A stretch of 64,000 nt of DNA from Clostridiales bacterium (GTDB lineage: Bacteria > Bacillota > Clostridia > Christensenellales > Pumilibacteraceae), in contig JAFLVB010000001.1 in NCBI GenBank assembly GCA_022508465.1, forward strand, positions 1-64,000. The letters run 5' to 3'. Position numbers and translations under genes: made by a program. Positions 19,797 to 30,360 of this stretch are shown here, piece after piece. The notes beneath the pieces are model-generated. The model was not told the DNA's origin. It worked only from the letters and a program-made list of their open reading frames with translations, and did no database searches. Positions within the stretch are counted from its first letter, which is position 1; every line of letters starts with the position of its first letter.

Positions 19797-20489
19797 ATGG
19801 TAGAAGATTTAGAAAGATTTAACGAGCCCAAAAGACAAAATCTGGTCACAAATATAACTTTTGTGCTCCTTGTTTTTATATTAATTTCGCTTATAATCTT
19901 TTCGCAATTTTACTCGTTTTCCAAGGTGGTGGGCGACAGTATGCTGGACACCATTCATAATGACGATATGGTTATGTGCGTAACGCCCAAAAACTTGCAG
20001 CGAGGAGACAAAGTCACGGCTGTTGCGAGTAAAGATGACGGCACTACGATAAATATAATCAAGCGTATTGTGGCTGTGGAAGGAGACAGGTTGTTTTTTA
20101 GAGCAATGGGGGACGGAAGTATGTACCCTGTTGAGCTTTATTTAGACAGCGGTACCGGGTTTGTGCTTATAGAAGAAGATTTTATAAAGGGCGGCGTAAT
20201 GACACAAAGAGGGTTTGAGCGTCAAAGCCTTTTCGAGCAAGAAAAGTATAAGCTATACTTTGGAGATATCTCGGATATTGATGACAGTTATATAATAACT
20301 ATCGGCGAGGATGAGTATTTTTTGATGGGTGACAATCGCGACAATTCGACCGATTCGCGCAACTATGGTCCGTTTAACCGAAAAGATATCTTGGGAAAGG
20401 TTGTAAAAATACTTTCACCCGGGACTTTTGAATATAACATTGTGGATTTTTTGTTCAGCTTCAGAGATTCAATTGCATACTTGCAATAA
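19797..20489 (+). CDS. lepB: Signal peptidase I
   Basis: VVGDSMLDTI, IIKRIVAVEGD, FLMGDNRDNSTDSRNYG. Confidence 0.92.
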   Translation: MVEDLERFNEPKRQNLVTNITFVLLVFILISLIIFSQFYSFSKVVGDSMLDTIHNDDMVMCVTPKNLQRGDKVTAVASKDDGTTINIIKRIVAVEGDRLFFRAMGDGSMYPVELYLDSGTGFVLIEEDFIKGGVMTQRGFERQSLFEQEKYKLYFGDISDIDDSYIITIGEDEYFLMGDNRDNSTDSRNYGPFNRKDILGKVVKILSPGTFEYNIVDFLFSFRDSIAYLQ

Positions 20490-20541
20490 ACAATAGGGGA
20501 AAATTGAGATTATATTGCAATAAACGCTAAGGAGAAAATAT

Positions 20542-21387
20542 ATGGTAAAAATTTCCTCAGATTCGACGGCAGATCTCGAATATCTTTTTATTGAGCGTAA
20601 CGTTCCGGTTATGCCGCTTTGTGTTATTCTTGACGGCAAAGAACACTTAGACGGTGTGGATATAGACGCACAAATGATTTTTGACCGTTACGAGCAAAAT
20701 CATATTTTGCCCAAGACCTCGGCACGCAGTATCGAAGACTACGAGGCGTTTTTTGCAGAGCATACAAAGGACGGCAGCGCTATTGTGCATTTTATTATTT
20801 CGGGCGAAATGTCGGTGTCATACACCAATGCGCTCACGGCCTCGCGTAAATTTAAGGATGTATTTGTAGTCGATTCGAGGTCGCTCTCAACCGGTCAAGG
20901 CTTGCTTGTCTTAAAAGCTTGCGACTTTAGAGATGCAGGCATGGAAGCGCAGCAAATTTATGATAAGATCACAGAGCTTGTTCCATATGTGCAAGCGTCG
21001 TTTGTCGTTGACACTATGGAATATCTGCATAAGGGCGGCAGATGCAGCGGCGTGGCTAAGTTCTTTGCAAGTGCGTTTTCCATAAAGCCTATGATAATGC
21101 TCAAAGACGGCAAGATGGTTGTCGGACAAAAGTATGTCGGCAAGCTGGGTAAGTGCATAGAAAAGTATGTAGCCGCAATTCTCAAAGAGTTTGATACGCC
21201 AGACACAACCAGAATTTTTATCACACATACCTACGCCGACGATGAGATAGTGGAGAGCGTAAAAGCTCAAATAAGAGAGTTACGTCCCGAGTTTAAGGAG
21301 ATTTTGGAGACACACGCAGGCTGCACCGTGACTGCGCATTGCGGCAAGGGCACACTCGGCATACTCTATATCAATAAGCCCGAGTAA
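20542..21387 (+). CDS. DegV family protein (fatty-acid-binding)
   Basis: KISSDSTADL, PKTSARSIEDYEAFF, VDTMEYLHKGGRCSG. Confidence 0.92.
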   Translation: MVKISSDSTADLEYLFIERNVPVMPLCVILDGKEHLDGVDIDAQMIFDRYEQNHILPKTSARSIEDYEAFFAEHTKDGSAIVHFIISGEMSVSYTNALTASRKFKDVFVVDSRSLSTGQGLLVLKACDFRDAGMEAQQIYDKITELVPYVQASFVVDTMEYLHKGGRCSGVAKFFASAFSIKPMIMLKDGKMVVGQKYVGKLGKCIEKYVAAILKEFDTPDTTRIFITHTYADDEIVESVKAQIRELRPEFKEILETHAGCTVTAHCGKGTLGILYINKPE

Positions 21388-21396
21388 TATCAGAGG

Positions 21397-22599
21397 ATGA
21401 AAAAGGCGAAAAATTATAGGCGTATAATTTTAGGAATGCTGATAGCCGCAGGTGGACTTGTGGTGCTTTTGGCTATACTGCTTCTAATGCGCACCAATTC
21501 GGCGATTGCCGAATGGATGGCGTCAAATTATTCGAGGGCTTGGATATCCGTATTCAGCAGGATAACAAGCATCTTTCCTTTTTCGCTTTACGAGACATTA
21601 TTATATGTAGGGATAATAGGTGCTATCGCGCTTATCGTGATCGCGATAGTTTTCTTTTGTAAAAAGAAACCGCTTAGAGCGGTAACGTATCTGCTTATTA
21701 TTTTGCTTGTAGGACTTAGTATTGGCAATGTGTATACGGTTTCGGCGGGATTTGCCTATTTTAGAGGCGAACCCGATATACCTTTGCACCAAACATCATT
21801 TTTTACAGATGACAATATAGACGAGGTCATTGTTGCGGCCAAGTTTATGATGGACGATTACAATAGGCTGGCATCCGCAATGGATAGGGACGAGGACGGC
21901 AGAACGATTTCGCCATACACCCACGCTCAGCTTGGCGACAAGCTCAAAGAAGAGTATAAACGCCTAAACTCCCAATATTTTTCTTCGTTTACGCCGCGCG
22001 CCAAGACTATAACAAGCAAGAAAATTATGAGCCATATGCACATTACGGGCGTGTTTTTTGCGCCGTTTGGCGAGGCAAACGTCAATCCGCTCACTCCGTC
22101 TATGGATATACCGGTAACAATGGCGCACGAGCTTGCCCACTCCAAAGGCGCAATGCGCGAGAGTGACGCCAACCTTGTTGCGTACTGGCTCACCATAACG
22201 AGCGACGACGAATATTTGCGATACTGTGGTTATAGCTCGTGCTTTTCCCGCCTGCTTTTTGTGCTGCTCGACTATGATATGAATAACGACACTAAGCTGT
22301 ATGCGGAATTGTATTCTGCATTGGATCCTAAGATAAAACAGGAAATGAGGCTTAACAATGAATTTTGGAGCAGCTACGACCTTTTGGATAAGATAACCGA
22401 CGCATTTAACGACTTTTATCTCAAGCTGCAAGGCCAGAAAGACGGAACAGGCTCGTACGTAGAGCCTACAATTCCGCCCGGCATAGTCATAACTCCGGGT
22501 GATGGCGGCGGCGATAAGATAGAAGTGACTTACTACCTCAACAACGTGCAAAGAATGATTTTAAGAGCGGTAGAGGAAAGAATGAATAGTAACGGTTAA
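21397..22599 (+). CDS. DUF3810 family membrane protein with HExxH motif
   Basis: N-terminal TM segments; MAHELAHSKGAMRESDANLVAY. Confidence 0.8.
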   Translation: MKKAKNYRRIILGMLIAAGGLVVLLAILLLMRTNSAIAEWMASNYSRAWISVFSRITSIFPFSLYETLLYVGIIGAIALIVIAIVFFCKKKPLRAVTYLLIILLVGLSIGNVYTVSAGFAYFRGEPDIPLHQTSFFTDDNIDEVIVAAKFMMDDYNRLASAMDRDEDGRTISPYTHAQLGDKLKEEYKRLNSQYFSSFTPRAKTITSKKIMSHMHITGVFFAPFGEANVNPLTPSMDIPVTMAHELAHSKGAMRESDANLVAYWLTITSDDEYLRYCGYSSCFSRLLFVLLDYDMNNDTKLYAELYSALDPKIKQEMRLNNEFWSSYDLLDKITDAFNDFYLKLQGQKDGTGSYVEPTIPPGIVITPGDGGGDKIEVTYYLNNVQRMILRAVEERMNSNG

Positions 22600-22747
22600 A
22601 TCATTAGCCGCTTAGCCGGTAACATCAAAGGTGATTATATTTGTTTTTATGTTGAAATCGCAGAAAAACGCGCGCCAAACGCCTTAAATTGCTTGATATG
22701 TGATTTGCGATTGTGATATACTATAAAAAGGTTTTTGGAGGAATGAA

Positions 22748-24679
22748 TTGAAAAGCGATAAAAAAGGTTTATGGTTGATGCTCGCGATAGTTGCAGTTGC
22801 TGCAATAGGCATTGTAATCTATATGGTGTTTTTTAACACGCCGCGACTTCAAGCCAAAAATTACAGCGAATTGCAGCAGTACATTAGGGGCGGCGAAGTT
22901 ACCGAAATAGATATCGAAAATGATAAGGCGACTTTCAAGCTCAAAAGCGGCACAAGCTACTATGCGTATGTGCCCGAAAGAAACGCTATTGAAAATTTTA
23001 TACAACTTGAGCGTGATAGGAACATATCAGACGATGAGATGGTTGCATACTTAGACAATATATCGATAAGTTACAACAACCGTTACAGAGGCAATATCTG
23101 GAACTACATCACTCCGATACTCACCATAGTCGCTATGGTCGTACTCGGAATAATAGTTTTCCGCTCTATAAATACCAACAACAAGCAGGTAGCTGACTTT
23201 AGTAAGAGTGGCGCAGAGGAGCAAAAGGTTAAGGTTCGCTTTAACGATGTTGCCGGCGCAGAGGAAGAAAAAGAGGAGCTTAAGGAAATCGTCGAGTTCC
23301 TTAAAGAGCCCAAAAAGTTCACAGACGTGGGCGCAAGAATACCGCGCGGCGTGCTGCTTGTAGGACCTCCGGGCACAGGTAAGACGCTTTTTGCAAAGGC
23401 GGTAGCCGGCGAGGCGAACGTTCCGTTCTTCTCTATATCCGGTTCCGACTTCGTGGAAATGTACGTAGGTGTGGGCGCAAGCAGAGTAAGAGACTTGTTT
23501 GCAACAGCCAAGCGCAACAAGCCGTGCATCATCTTTATAGACGAGATAGACGCGGTAGGACGTCAGCGTGGCGCAGGACTTGGCGGCGGACACGACGAGA
23601 GAGAGCAGACGCTAAACCAGTTGCTTGTTCAGATGGACGGCTTCGAGACGAGCGAGGAGATAATAGTCATGGCGGCTACAAACCGCGCAGACATTCTCGA
23701 CCCCGCATTGCTCCGTCCCGGCAGATTTGATAGACAGATAGCTGTGCATTTGCCCGACGTAAGAGGCAGAGAGGAGATATTCAAAGTTCACGCACGCAAT
23801 AAGCCGCTTGCCGAGGAGTTCGACTTTAAGGTGCTTGCTCGGGCAACAAGCGGATTCTCGGGTGCGGACATAGCTAACCTGTTAAACGAGTCGGCAATAC
23901 TTTGCGCGAGAGCGGGCAGAAACAAGATAACAATGGAGGATGTTTACGAAGGTATCGACAAGGTTATCATGGGTCCGCAAAAGAAGTCGCGTATCGTCAC
24001 CGAGGTTGATAAGCGCATCACTGCATATCACGAAGCTGGACACGCGCTTGTGGCAATGTGCGTTCCGGGCTGCGATCCGGTCCACGAGATAACTATCATA
24101 CCGCGTGGTCAGGCGGGCGGCTATACAATGCTCAGACCCGAAAACGATAACTCGTACGTCCCGGTTGGCAAGCTCAAAGCAGACCTTGCCATGACGATGG
24201 GCGGTAGAGCTGCCGAAGAGCTTGTTATAAAAGATTACACCACGGGTGCGAGCGCGGACATCAGACAGGCGTCGGGCACCGCTCGCAAGATGGTTACAGA
24301 GTGGGGTATGAGCAAGTTAGGGCCCATCTACTACGGCAGCGATCACGAGGTGTTCCTCGGCAGGGACTATGGTGCGAGCCATGCGTATTCGGAGGATATG
24401 GCGGCAAAGATCGACACCGAAGTCAATCGCCTTGTAGAGGAGGCTCACGCTAAGGCGACCGAAGTTATATCCGCAAATATGAGCAAGATGGACGTTATGG
24501 TGCGTGTGCTTATAGATTGCGAAACCATTTACGCAGAGGAAGTTGCTATGATTATGAACGGCGCATCCGTCCAGGAAGTTAAGGCTTCTTTGGAAAAGAG
24601 ATATGCCGGCAAAAATAAACAAAACGATTTGACTGATACAGACAAGTCGGCAGGAGAAAATCAAAATGAAGAAAAGTAA
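22748..24679 (+). CDS. ftsH: ATP-dependent zinc metalloprotease FtsH
   Basis: [21 protein letters not shown] region [30 protein letters not shown]. Confidence 0.97.
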   Translation: MKSDKKGLWLMLAIVAVAAIGIVIYMVFFNTPRLQAKNYSELQQYIRGGEVTEIDIENDKATFKLKSGTSYYAYVPERNAIENFIQLERDRNISDDEMVAYLDNISISYNNRYRGNIWNYITPILTIVAMVVLGIIVFRSINTNNKQVADFSKSGAEEQKVKVRFNDVAGAEEEKEELKEIVEFLKEPKKFTDVGARIPRGVLLVGPPGTGKTLFAKAVAGEANVPFFSISGSDFVEMYVGVGASRVRDLFATAKRNKPCIIFIDEIDAVGRQRGAGLGGGHDEREQTLNQLLVQMDGFETSEEIIVMAATNRADILDPALLRPGRFDRQIAVHLPDVRGREEIFKVHARNKPLAEEFDFKVLARATSGFSGADIANLLNESAILCARAGRNKITMEDVYEGIDKVIMGPQKKSRIVTEVDKRITAYHEAGHALVAMCVPGCDPVHEITIIPRGQAGGYTMLRPENDNSYVPVGKLKADLAMTMGGRAAEELVIKDYTTGASADIRQASGTARKMVTEWGMSKLGPIYYGSDHEVFLGRDYGASHAYSEDMAAKIDTEVNRLVEEAHAKATEVISANMSKMDVMVRVLIDCETIYAEEVAMIMNGASVQEVKASLEKRYAGKNKQNDLTDTDKSAGENQNEEK

Positions 24680-25313
24680 AAAGCTAATTGTGATTCCGGT
24701 TGTTATTGTGGCTGTTATAGCTGTGGCTGTTCTTGTGCTCAGCCTTATAAGAGTCAACCCCGTTATGGACAACTTCGGCGACTTTGACAGAGTCAACTTT
24801 TTGCAGTCGTCTGATGGCAACGAGTATCGCTCGGACATCGAGGATAAACTTGCATCTTGGCTTAAAGATACAGACTTTAGCATTATGCAGGGCATACTCG
24901 AAGGCAAGTTCTCTTATGCGCCCACGCTCAAGAAGACAACAGTTGACGGCGAGAAGGAAAACATGACCATCACCGCGGCAAGCGTTAAGGCTTATGGCGC
25001 AATCGAGGGCGAGTATATTCTCAAGTTCTACTTTAGTAAGGTTAATGGCAAGTATAGGGAAATTACTATTGACGGCACTACCATTAAGTATGACAGAATG
25101 CTCCTTAGACTTTACGAGAGCAACGGCGAAATTAAGGAAATGGAGTGCGTTCCGTATATCGAGTATAACATTGATAATCAGTCGATTGAGGACGTGGAGG
25201 ACGAAAACGGTCATATCGGTTCTCAATACTATAATGCCAATGTTCTCAGCATTAAGATGAACACTTCCAAGCTTTTGATCAGCTTAAAAGAATATTTGGA
25301 AATTAACGGCTAA
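24666..25313 (+). CDS. Hypothetical membrane-anchored protein
   Basis: 215 aa, N-terminal TM; overlaps ftsH 3' end. Confidence 0.6.
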   Translation: MKKSKKLIVIPVVIVAVIAVAVLVLSLIRVNPVMDNFGDFDRVNFLQSSDGNEYRSDIEDKLASWLKDTDFSIMQGILEGKFSYAPTLKKTTVDGEKENMTITAASVKAYGAIEGEYILKFYFSKVNGKYREITIDGTTIKYDRMLLRLYESNGEIKEMECVPYIEYNIDNQSIEDVEDENGHIGSQYYNANVLSIKMNTSKLLISLKEYLEING

Positions 25314-25328
25314 TTTATAATTTAAACT

Positions 25329-25358
25329 AAGGGCGGTATATAAAGCCGCTCTTTTTTC
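25329..25358 (+). terminator. Rho-independent terminator
   Basis: AAGGGCGG...GCCGCTCTT then Ts. Confidence 0.65.
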
Positions 25359-25365
25359 TTGCTTT

Positions 25366-26658
25366 ATGACATTAGTAATTGTAATAAGTATAATAGTTTG
25401 TGCCCTAATAATTGTGTCCGTTTTGCTTGTGCCGGAGATAAGGATAGGCAGGGTGCGATTTGCGCCCTATTGGGTGATAGCTCTGCTTGGCGGCATAGCG
25501 ATGATTGCGTGTGGCGGGATAAGTTTTTCGAGCTTACTTGACCGTTTTACCGCCGACACCGCTGTAAATCCGTTAAAGATTCTCGGCGTGTTTTTTGGCA
25601 TGACCGTACTGTCAGTCTTTTTGGATGAGGCGGGGTTTTTTGCATATCTTGCGTCTGTTGCTTTATTTAAGGCAAGCAAAAGTCAGAAAAAGCTGTTTAC
25701 CGTGTTCTATTTTACGGTGGCAATACTGACGGTGTTTACGTCCAATGATATTATTATCCTTACGTTTACGCCGTTTGTAATTTACTTTTGCCGTAACGCT
25801 AATATTGACTGCAAGCCGTACCTGATTGCCGAATTTGCGGCTGCAAACACGTTTAGTATGCTGCTTATTATTGGCAATCCCACCAACATTTATCTTGCGG
25901 CGGGTATCGACTTTTTGCACTATGCTGCGGTTATGTCTGTGCCTGCAATTCTTACCGGCTTAGTCTGCTACTTGCTTATAAAAACTTTGTTTAAAAAAAG
26001 TTTGGAGCAGCCTGTGGGTGAGGGCGGAGCTGTCGTCCCCATCAAGGATAAGCCGCTCGCATTTGTTGCTTTGTCGCTACTTGGCGTGTGTACTTTGCTG
26101 CTGGCGATTTCTGGATACATAGGTTTAGAGATGTGGTACATAGCGCTTAGCGGCGGGGGTGCGATAGTAGTTTTTGCCTTTATTTACGGAGCGATAAGAC
26201 ACAGGCTTGTATTCGCTCAACGCGGGTTATTGCGTATTCCGTGGCAGCTTGCGCCCTTCCTCTTGTCTATGTTTGCAATCGTTTCGGCGTTAAGCGATAT
26301 AGGGGTAACGGACTCGATGGCGCAGTTTCTTAACCGCGGACAATTAGATGTCATTACATATTTGGTTGCGTCGGTACTGGGGGCGAACTTATTAAACAAT
26401 ATACCAATGAGCGTGCTGTTTGGTGCGGTACTCGGTTCTGCGAGTGAGGCGGCACTTTATGCTACCGTGATAGGCAGCAATTTAGGTGCGTTACTTACTT
26501 CTGTCGGTGCGCTTGCAGGCATAATGTGGTCCAATATGCTTAAAAAGGAGAACGTGCAATTTACATTTAAGGACTTTGTAAAAAACGGCGCGATCATTGT
26601 CGCTGCCGCTCTGCCCGCTGCCGCCCTCGGACTGTATTTTACCTTGTGGATATTTTAA
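25366..26658 (+). CDS. ArsB/NhaD/SLC13-like anion permease
   Basis: About 10-12 TM; TSNDIIILTFTPFVIYF, IGNPTNIYLA, LLNNIPMSVLFG. Confidence 0.75.
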   Translation: MTLVIVISIIVCALIIVSVLLVPEIRIGRVRFAPYWVIALLGGIAMIACGGISFSSLLDRFTADTAVNPLKILGVFFGMTVLSVFLDEAGFFAYLASVALFKASKSQKKLFTVFYFTVAILTVFTSNDIIILTFTPFVIYFCRNANIDCKPYLIAEFAAANTFSMLLIIGNPTNIYLAAGIDFLHYAAVMSVPAILTGLVCYLLIKTLFKKSLEQPVGEGGAVVPIKDKPLAFVALSLLGVCTLLLAISGYIGLEMWYIALSGGGAIVVFAFIYGAIRHRLVFAQRGLLRIPWQLAPFLLSMFAIVSALSDIGVTDSMAQFLNRGQLDVITYLVASVLGANLLNNIPMSVLFGAVLGSASEAALYATVIGSNLGALLTSVGALAGIMWSNMLKKENVQFTFKDFVKNGAIIVAAALPAAALGLYFTLWIF

Positions 26659-26670
26659 ACCTTTAGTAAA

Positions 26671-26762
26671 GGCTCCCCTGTGTATTCGCTTCGCTCATGG
26701 CGTTCGTCACTCCGTGCCTCGGCTGAGAAGGGGAGTTGGCGCCGCAGGCGACTGAGGGGATG
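26671..26762 (+). repeat. Bipartite-hairpin repeat, copy E3
   Basis: GGCTCCCCT...loop...AAGGGGAGTTGGCGCCGCAGGCGACTGAGGGGAT. Confidence 0.7.
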
Positions 26763-26795
26763 TATAATAAAAGTAACCAAAAAACTTTTAACCTT

Positions 26796-26828
26796 TCAGC
26801 CGAGCGAGTGTAGCGAGTGGTGGGGGTA
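26796..26828 (+). repeat. Partial repeat (3' module), copy E3b
   Basis: CAGCCGAGCGAGTGTAGCGAGTGGTGGGGGTA. Confidence 0.6.
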
Positions 26829-26830
26829 AA

Positions 26831-27190
26831 TTATTTTTCTAACCCAAGCCTAATTAGAATATCGCGACAAACAGCATCAAAATTATAATTAATATCCAAG
26901 TTAGAATATCTGATGACAGTAAGTCCCAACGAATTTAAAAACTCGTCTCGTTTTTTGTCGTATTCCAAACCGGCTTCCTCAAAGTGCTGTGAGCCGTCAA
27001 GCTCAATAACGATACGGGCAGAGGCGCAATAAAAGTCTACTATGTAATTACCGATTACTTTCTGGCGAGAAAAATGAAGAGGTAAGTCGTGCAAGAATTC
27101 AAACCATAGTTTTCTTTCCTCACTTGTTGGATTAGAACGTAATTTTTTTGCAAGAGAAGAAAGGTTAGCATTATGTAGTAATCTCGCCAT
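26831..27190 (-). CDS. DUF559 domain-containing protein (restriction-endonuclease/Vsr-like fold)
   Basis: Start revised from 27253 to ATG 27190 (GGAG SD); LRSNPTSEERKLWFEFL, FSRQKVIGNYIVDFYCASARIVIELDGSQH. Confidence 0.9.
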   Translation of the reverse strand: MARLLHNANLSSLAKKLRSNPTSEERKLWFEFLHDLPLHFSRQKVIGNYIVDFYCASARIVIELDGSQHFEEAGLEYDKKRDEFLNSLGLTVIRYSNLDINYNFDAVCRDILIRLGLEK

Positions 27191-27243
27191 AGTAAAACTC
27201 CTTTTGATTATAGTAACATAAATTGCAACAAATGAATAACTAT

Positions 27244-27331
27244 GTACCCCCATCCGTCTGCTGCGCAGACACCCTCCCCCTTAGTGTAACTTTTTACGTT
27301 TATAGTAGCATATGTCCAAGGGGTAGGGCTT
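27244..27331 (-). repeat. Bipartite-hairpin repeat, copy E4
   Basis: Reverse complement: AAGCCCTACCCCTTGG...AAGGGGGAGGGTGTCTGCGCAGCAGACGGATGGGGGTA. Confidence 0.7.
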
Positions 27332-27572
27332 GCTTAAGGAAAGTCGACTTTATTATATAGTTATTATTCGACCTGTGCCTTGAGGGGCAAAGAACTTTAG
27401 AAATATTTATTATTGTTATAGGTATAGTATTTTTACAAGTTATTTGAAATAAATAGCCCAAAAGAAAGGTCTACCCATTGTAAAATTAATTTGTTAAATA
27501 AGCAATTCCAAATAGTAGGGCTTGTAACGTTGGGCTTCTTTACTGAGAAGTCCTGCCATAACCAAAAAGAAA

Positions 27573-27652
27573 GGCTTACCCCTTGGAATTGGTTTCTTTA
27601 GCGTAATAAACAAATCAAGGGGGAGGCTCTCGCGTAGCGAGTGGTGGGGGTA
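27573..27652 (+). repeat. Bipartite-hairpin repeat, copy E5
   Basis: GGCTTACCCCTTGG...TCAAGGGGGAGGCTCTCGCGTAGCGAGTGGTGGGGGTA. Confidence 0.7.
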
Positions 27653-27677
27653 GTTGCATTTTGTCCCAAAGTAGGCT

Positions 27678-27908
27678 TTAATTTTCTTTCTTATACTCAC
27701 TAATGCAGAAAATATCTGCTGGGTCGACATCGAGAACTAAACAAAGATTTGCAAAGCTATCTAATGAAGGTAGCTTTTGTTTGTTGAGATAACGATATAT
27801 TTGAGCTTGATTTATTCCTACGCGACGAGCAATTTCGCTTTGAGATAATCCGCTATGTTTAATTGCCTCAGCTAACTTTTTATTAATTTGTTCTAATGTA
27901 ATAACCAT
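27678..27908 (-). CDS. XRE-family HTH protein
   Basis: Start revised from 27974 to 27908, directly after the upstream XRE stop; AEAIKHSGLSQSEIARRVGINQAQIYRYLN. Confidence 0.8.
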   Translation of the reverse strand: MVITLEQINKKLAEAIKHSGLSQSEIARRVGINQAQIYRYLNKQKLPSLDSFANLCLVLDVDPADIFCISEYKKEN

Positions 27909-27910
27909 AA

Positions 27911-28123
27911 TTATAAATTTGAATATTCGTCCAATCCGAGCAGATAGTCCGAACTTTCGTTTAATAAAATACAAAGTTTATAAAGTATTTCGATAGAAGG
28001 GAGATTTTCTCCCTTTTTCCAATTTGTTATATTTCCTTCCGATATATTAAGCTCTTTTGCAATTTCTTTTTGGGTGAGTCCACTTGATTTAATTGCATAC
28101 GATATTCTTTCTTTAAAAAGCAT
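27911..28123 (-). CDS. XRE-family HTH transcriptional regulator
   Basis: YAIKSSGLTQKEIAKELNISEGNITNWKKGENLPS; GAGGT SD. Confidence 0.85.
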   Translation of the reverse strand: MLFKERISYAIKSSGLTQKEIAKELNISEGNITNWKKGENLPSIEILYKLCILLNESSDYLLGLDEYSNL

Positions 28124-28139
28124 TTTAATTACCTCATAG

Positions 28140-28154
28140 TTCAGTTTAACTGAT
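28140..28154. promoter_or_regulatory. Putative operator O1 of the divergent XRE locus
   Basis: TCAGTT T AACTGA palindrome next to the XRE ribosome-binding site. Confidence 0.6.
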
Positions 28155-28169
28155 TTTACTTAAAAATGC

Positions 28170-28198
28170 TTGACAATTCAGTGTAGCTGAATTATAAT
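28170..28198 (+). promoter_or_regulatory. Consensus sigma-A promoter with operator O2 as its spacer
   Basis: TTGACA-ATTCAGTGTAGCTGAAT-TATAAT; spacer is exactly 17 bp and is an inverted repeat. Confidence 0.8.
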
Positions 28199-28221
28199 AT
28201 AAATTAAGTGAGGTAACGAAT

Positions 28222-28485
28222 ATGGAAGAAACACCAAAGAAGAAAGAATGTAGACAATGTCATCGGTTTAAGAGATATTATACAAAAGGCGCATATAAAT
28301 TAAGCGGGACAGAAATAGGGCAGTGCTATTTGAAAAATGAAATAGTAGGTCTATATGATACATGCGAAGATTGGCGGCGTAAAGAAACATGGAGAAATAT
28401 ATCAAACAAAAGAGTATGTAGAAATTTATTGCCTGACCTGTTGTTGGAGATATCTACGATAAGGGTGACACTCGAAGATGAATAA
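28222..28485 (+). CDS. Small four-Cys protein, paralog 1
   Basis: GAGGT SD; ECRQCHRFKRYYTKG...GQCYLKNEIVGLYDTCEDWRRK. Confidence 0.7.
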   Translation: MEETPKKKECRQCHRFKRYYTKGAYKLSGTEIGQCYLKNEIVGLYDTCEDWRRKETWRNISNKRVCRNLLPDLLLEISTIRVTLEDE

Positions 28486-28702
28486 CAAGGAATGTAGAAA
28501 CTGCAAGAGCTATAAAGCGTTTTACACTATATATAATGGAATAGTGCAAGATACAGGGCAGGGAGAGTGTACGGCACAAATTAAAATAGTGACGTCAGGG
28601 ACCTGTAAGTTATGGCGCAGGCGAAAAGAAGGCGTGACAATAGAGGAACTCGACGGAGCGATAGAAAATCTTAATGCTATAATGCGCATATACGGCGAGT
28701 AA
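28478..28702 (+). CDS. Small four-Cys protein, paralog 2
   Basis: Overlaps paralog 1 end; ECRNCKSYKAFYTIYNG...GECTAQIKIVTSGTCKLWRRRK. Confidence 0.7.
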   Translation: MNNKECRNCKSYKAFYTIYNGIVQDTGQGECTAQIKIVTSGTCKLWRRRKEGVTIEELDGAIENLNAIMRIYGE

Positions 28703-28753
28703 TAAAATAAGAAAAAAATTTATCTTTTATGCCTTAAAAATCGTTATTTTTGT

Positions 28754-28782
28754 TTGACATTAATAGTTTTTAATTATATAAT
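28754..28782 (+). promoter_or_regulatory. Sigma-A promoter of gdhA
   Basis: TTGACA - 17 bp - TATAAT. Confidence 0.8.
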
Positions 28783-28819
28783 ATGTCTGCAAATAAATAA
28801 TTATCTTTATGGAGGATAA

Positions 28820-30178
<1,359 letters not shown>

Positions 30179-30216
30179 GCCAATTAAGCAAAATAAATAA
30201 TAAAGCTAATGCTTTG

Positions 30217-30250
30217 ATCCGCTTAAAGGAAACTTTAGGCGGATTTTTTT
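30217..30250 (+). terminator. Rho-independent terminator of gdhA
   Basis: ATCCGCTTAAAG GAAA CTTTAGGCGGAT then T6. Confidence 0.85.
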
Positions 30251-30294
30251 ATGCTTAAAACAAAAAAAGTTAATTTGCATCTAACCATATAATG

Positions 30295-30327
30295 TTGTTG
30301 ACATATCAACAAGTTTTGTTGTATATT
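30295..30327 (+). promoter_or_regulatory. Promoter overlapped by palindromic (MarR-type) operator
   Basis: TTGTTGACATATCAACAA (7-bp arms) followed by overlapping CAACAAGTTTTGTTG; -35 TTGACA 30298..30303, -10 TATATT 30322..30327. Confidence 0.65.
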
Positions 30328-30360
30328 TATAATACAAATGCTATATCTAAGGAGTAAGAT

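Noticed and set aside
27494-27730. 78-aa minus-strand ORF MSTQQIFSALVSIRKKIKAYF...
   Set aside because: Runs through repeat E5 and overlaps the XRE gene end; repeat-derived.
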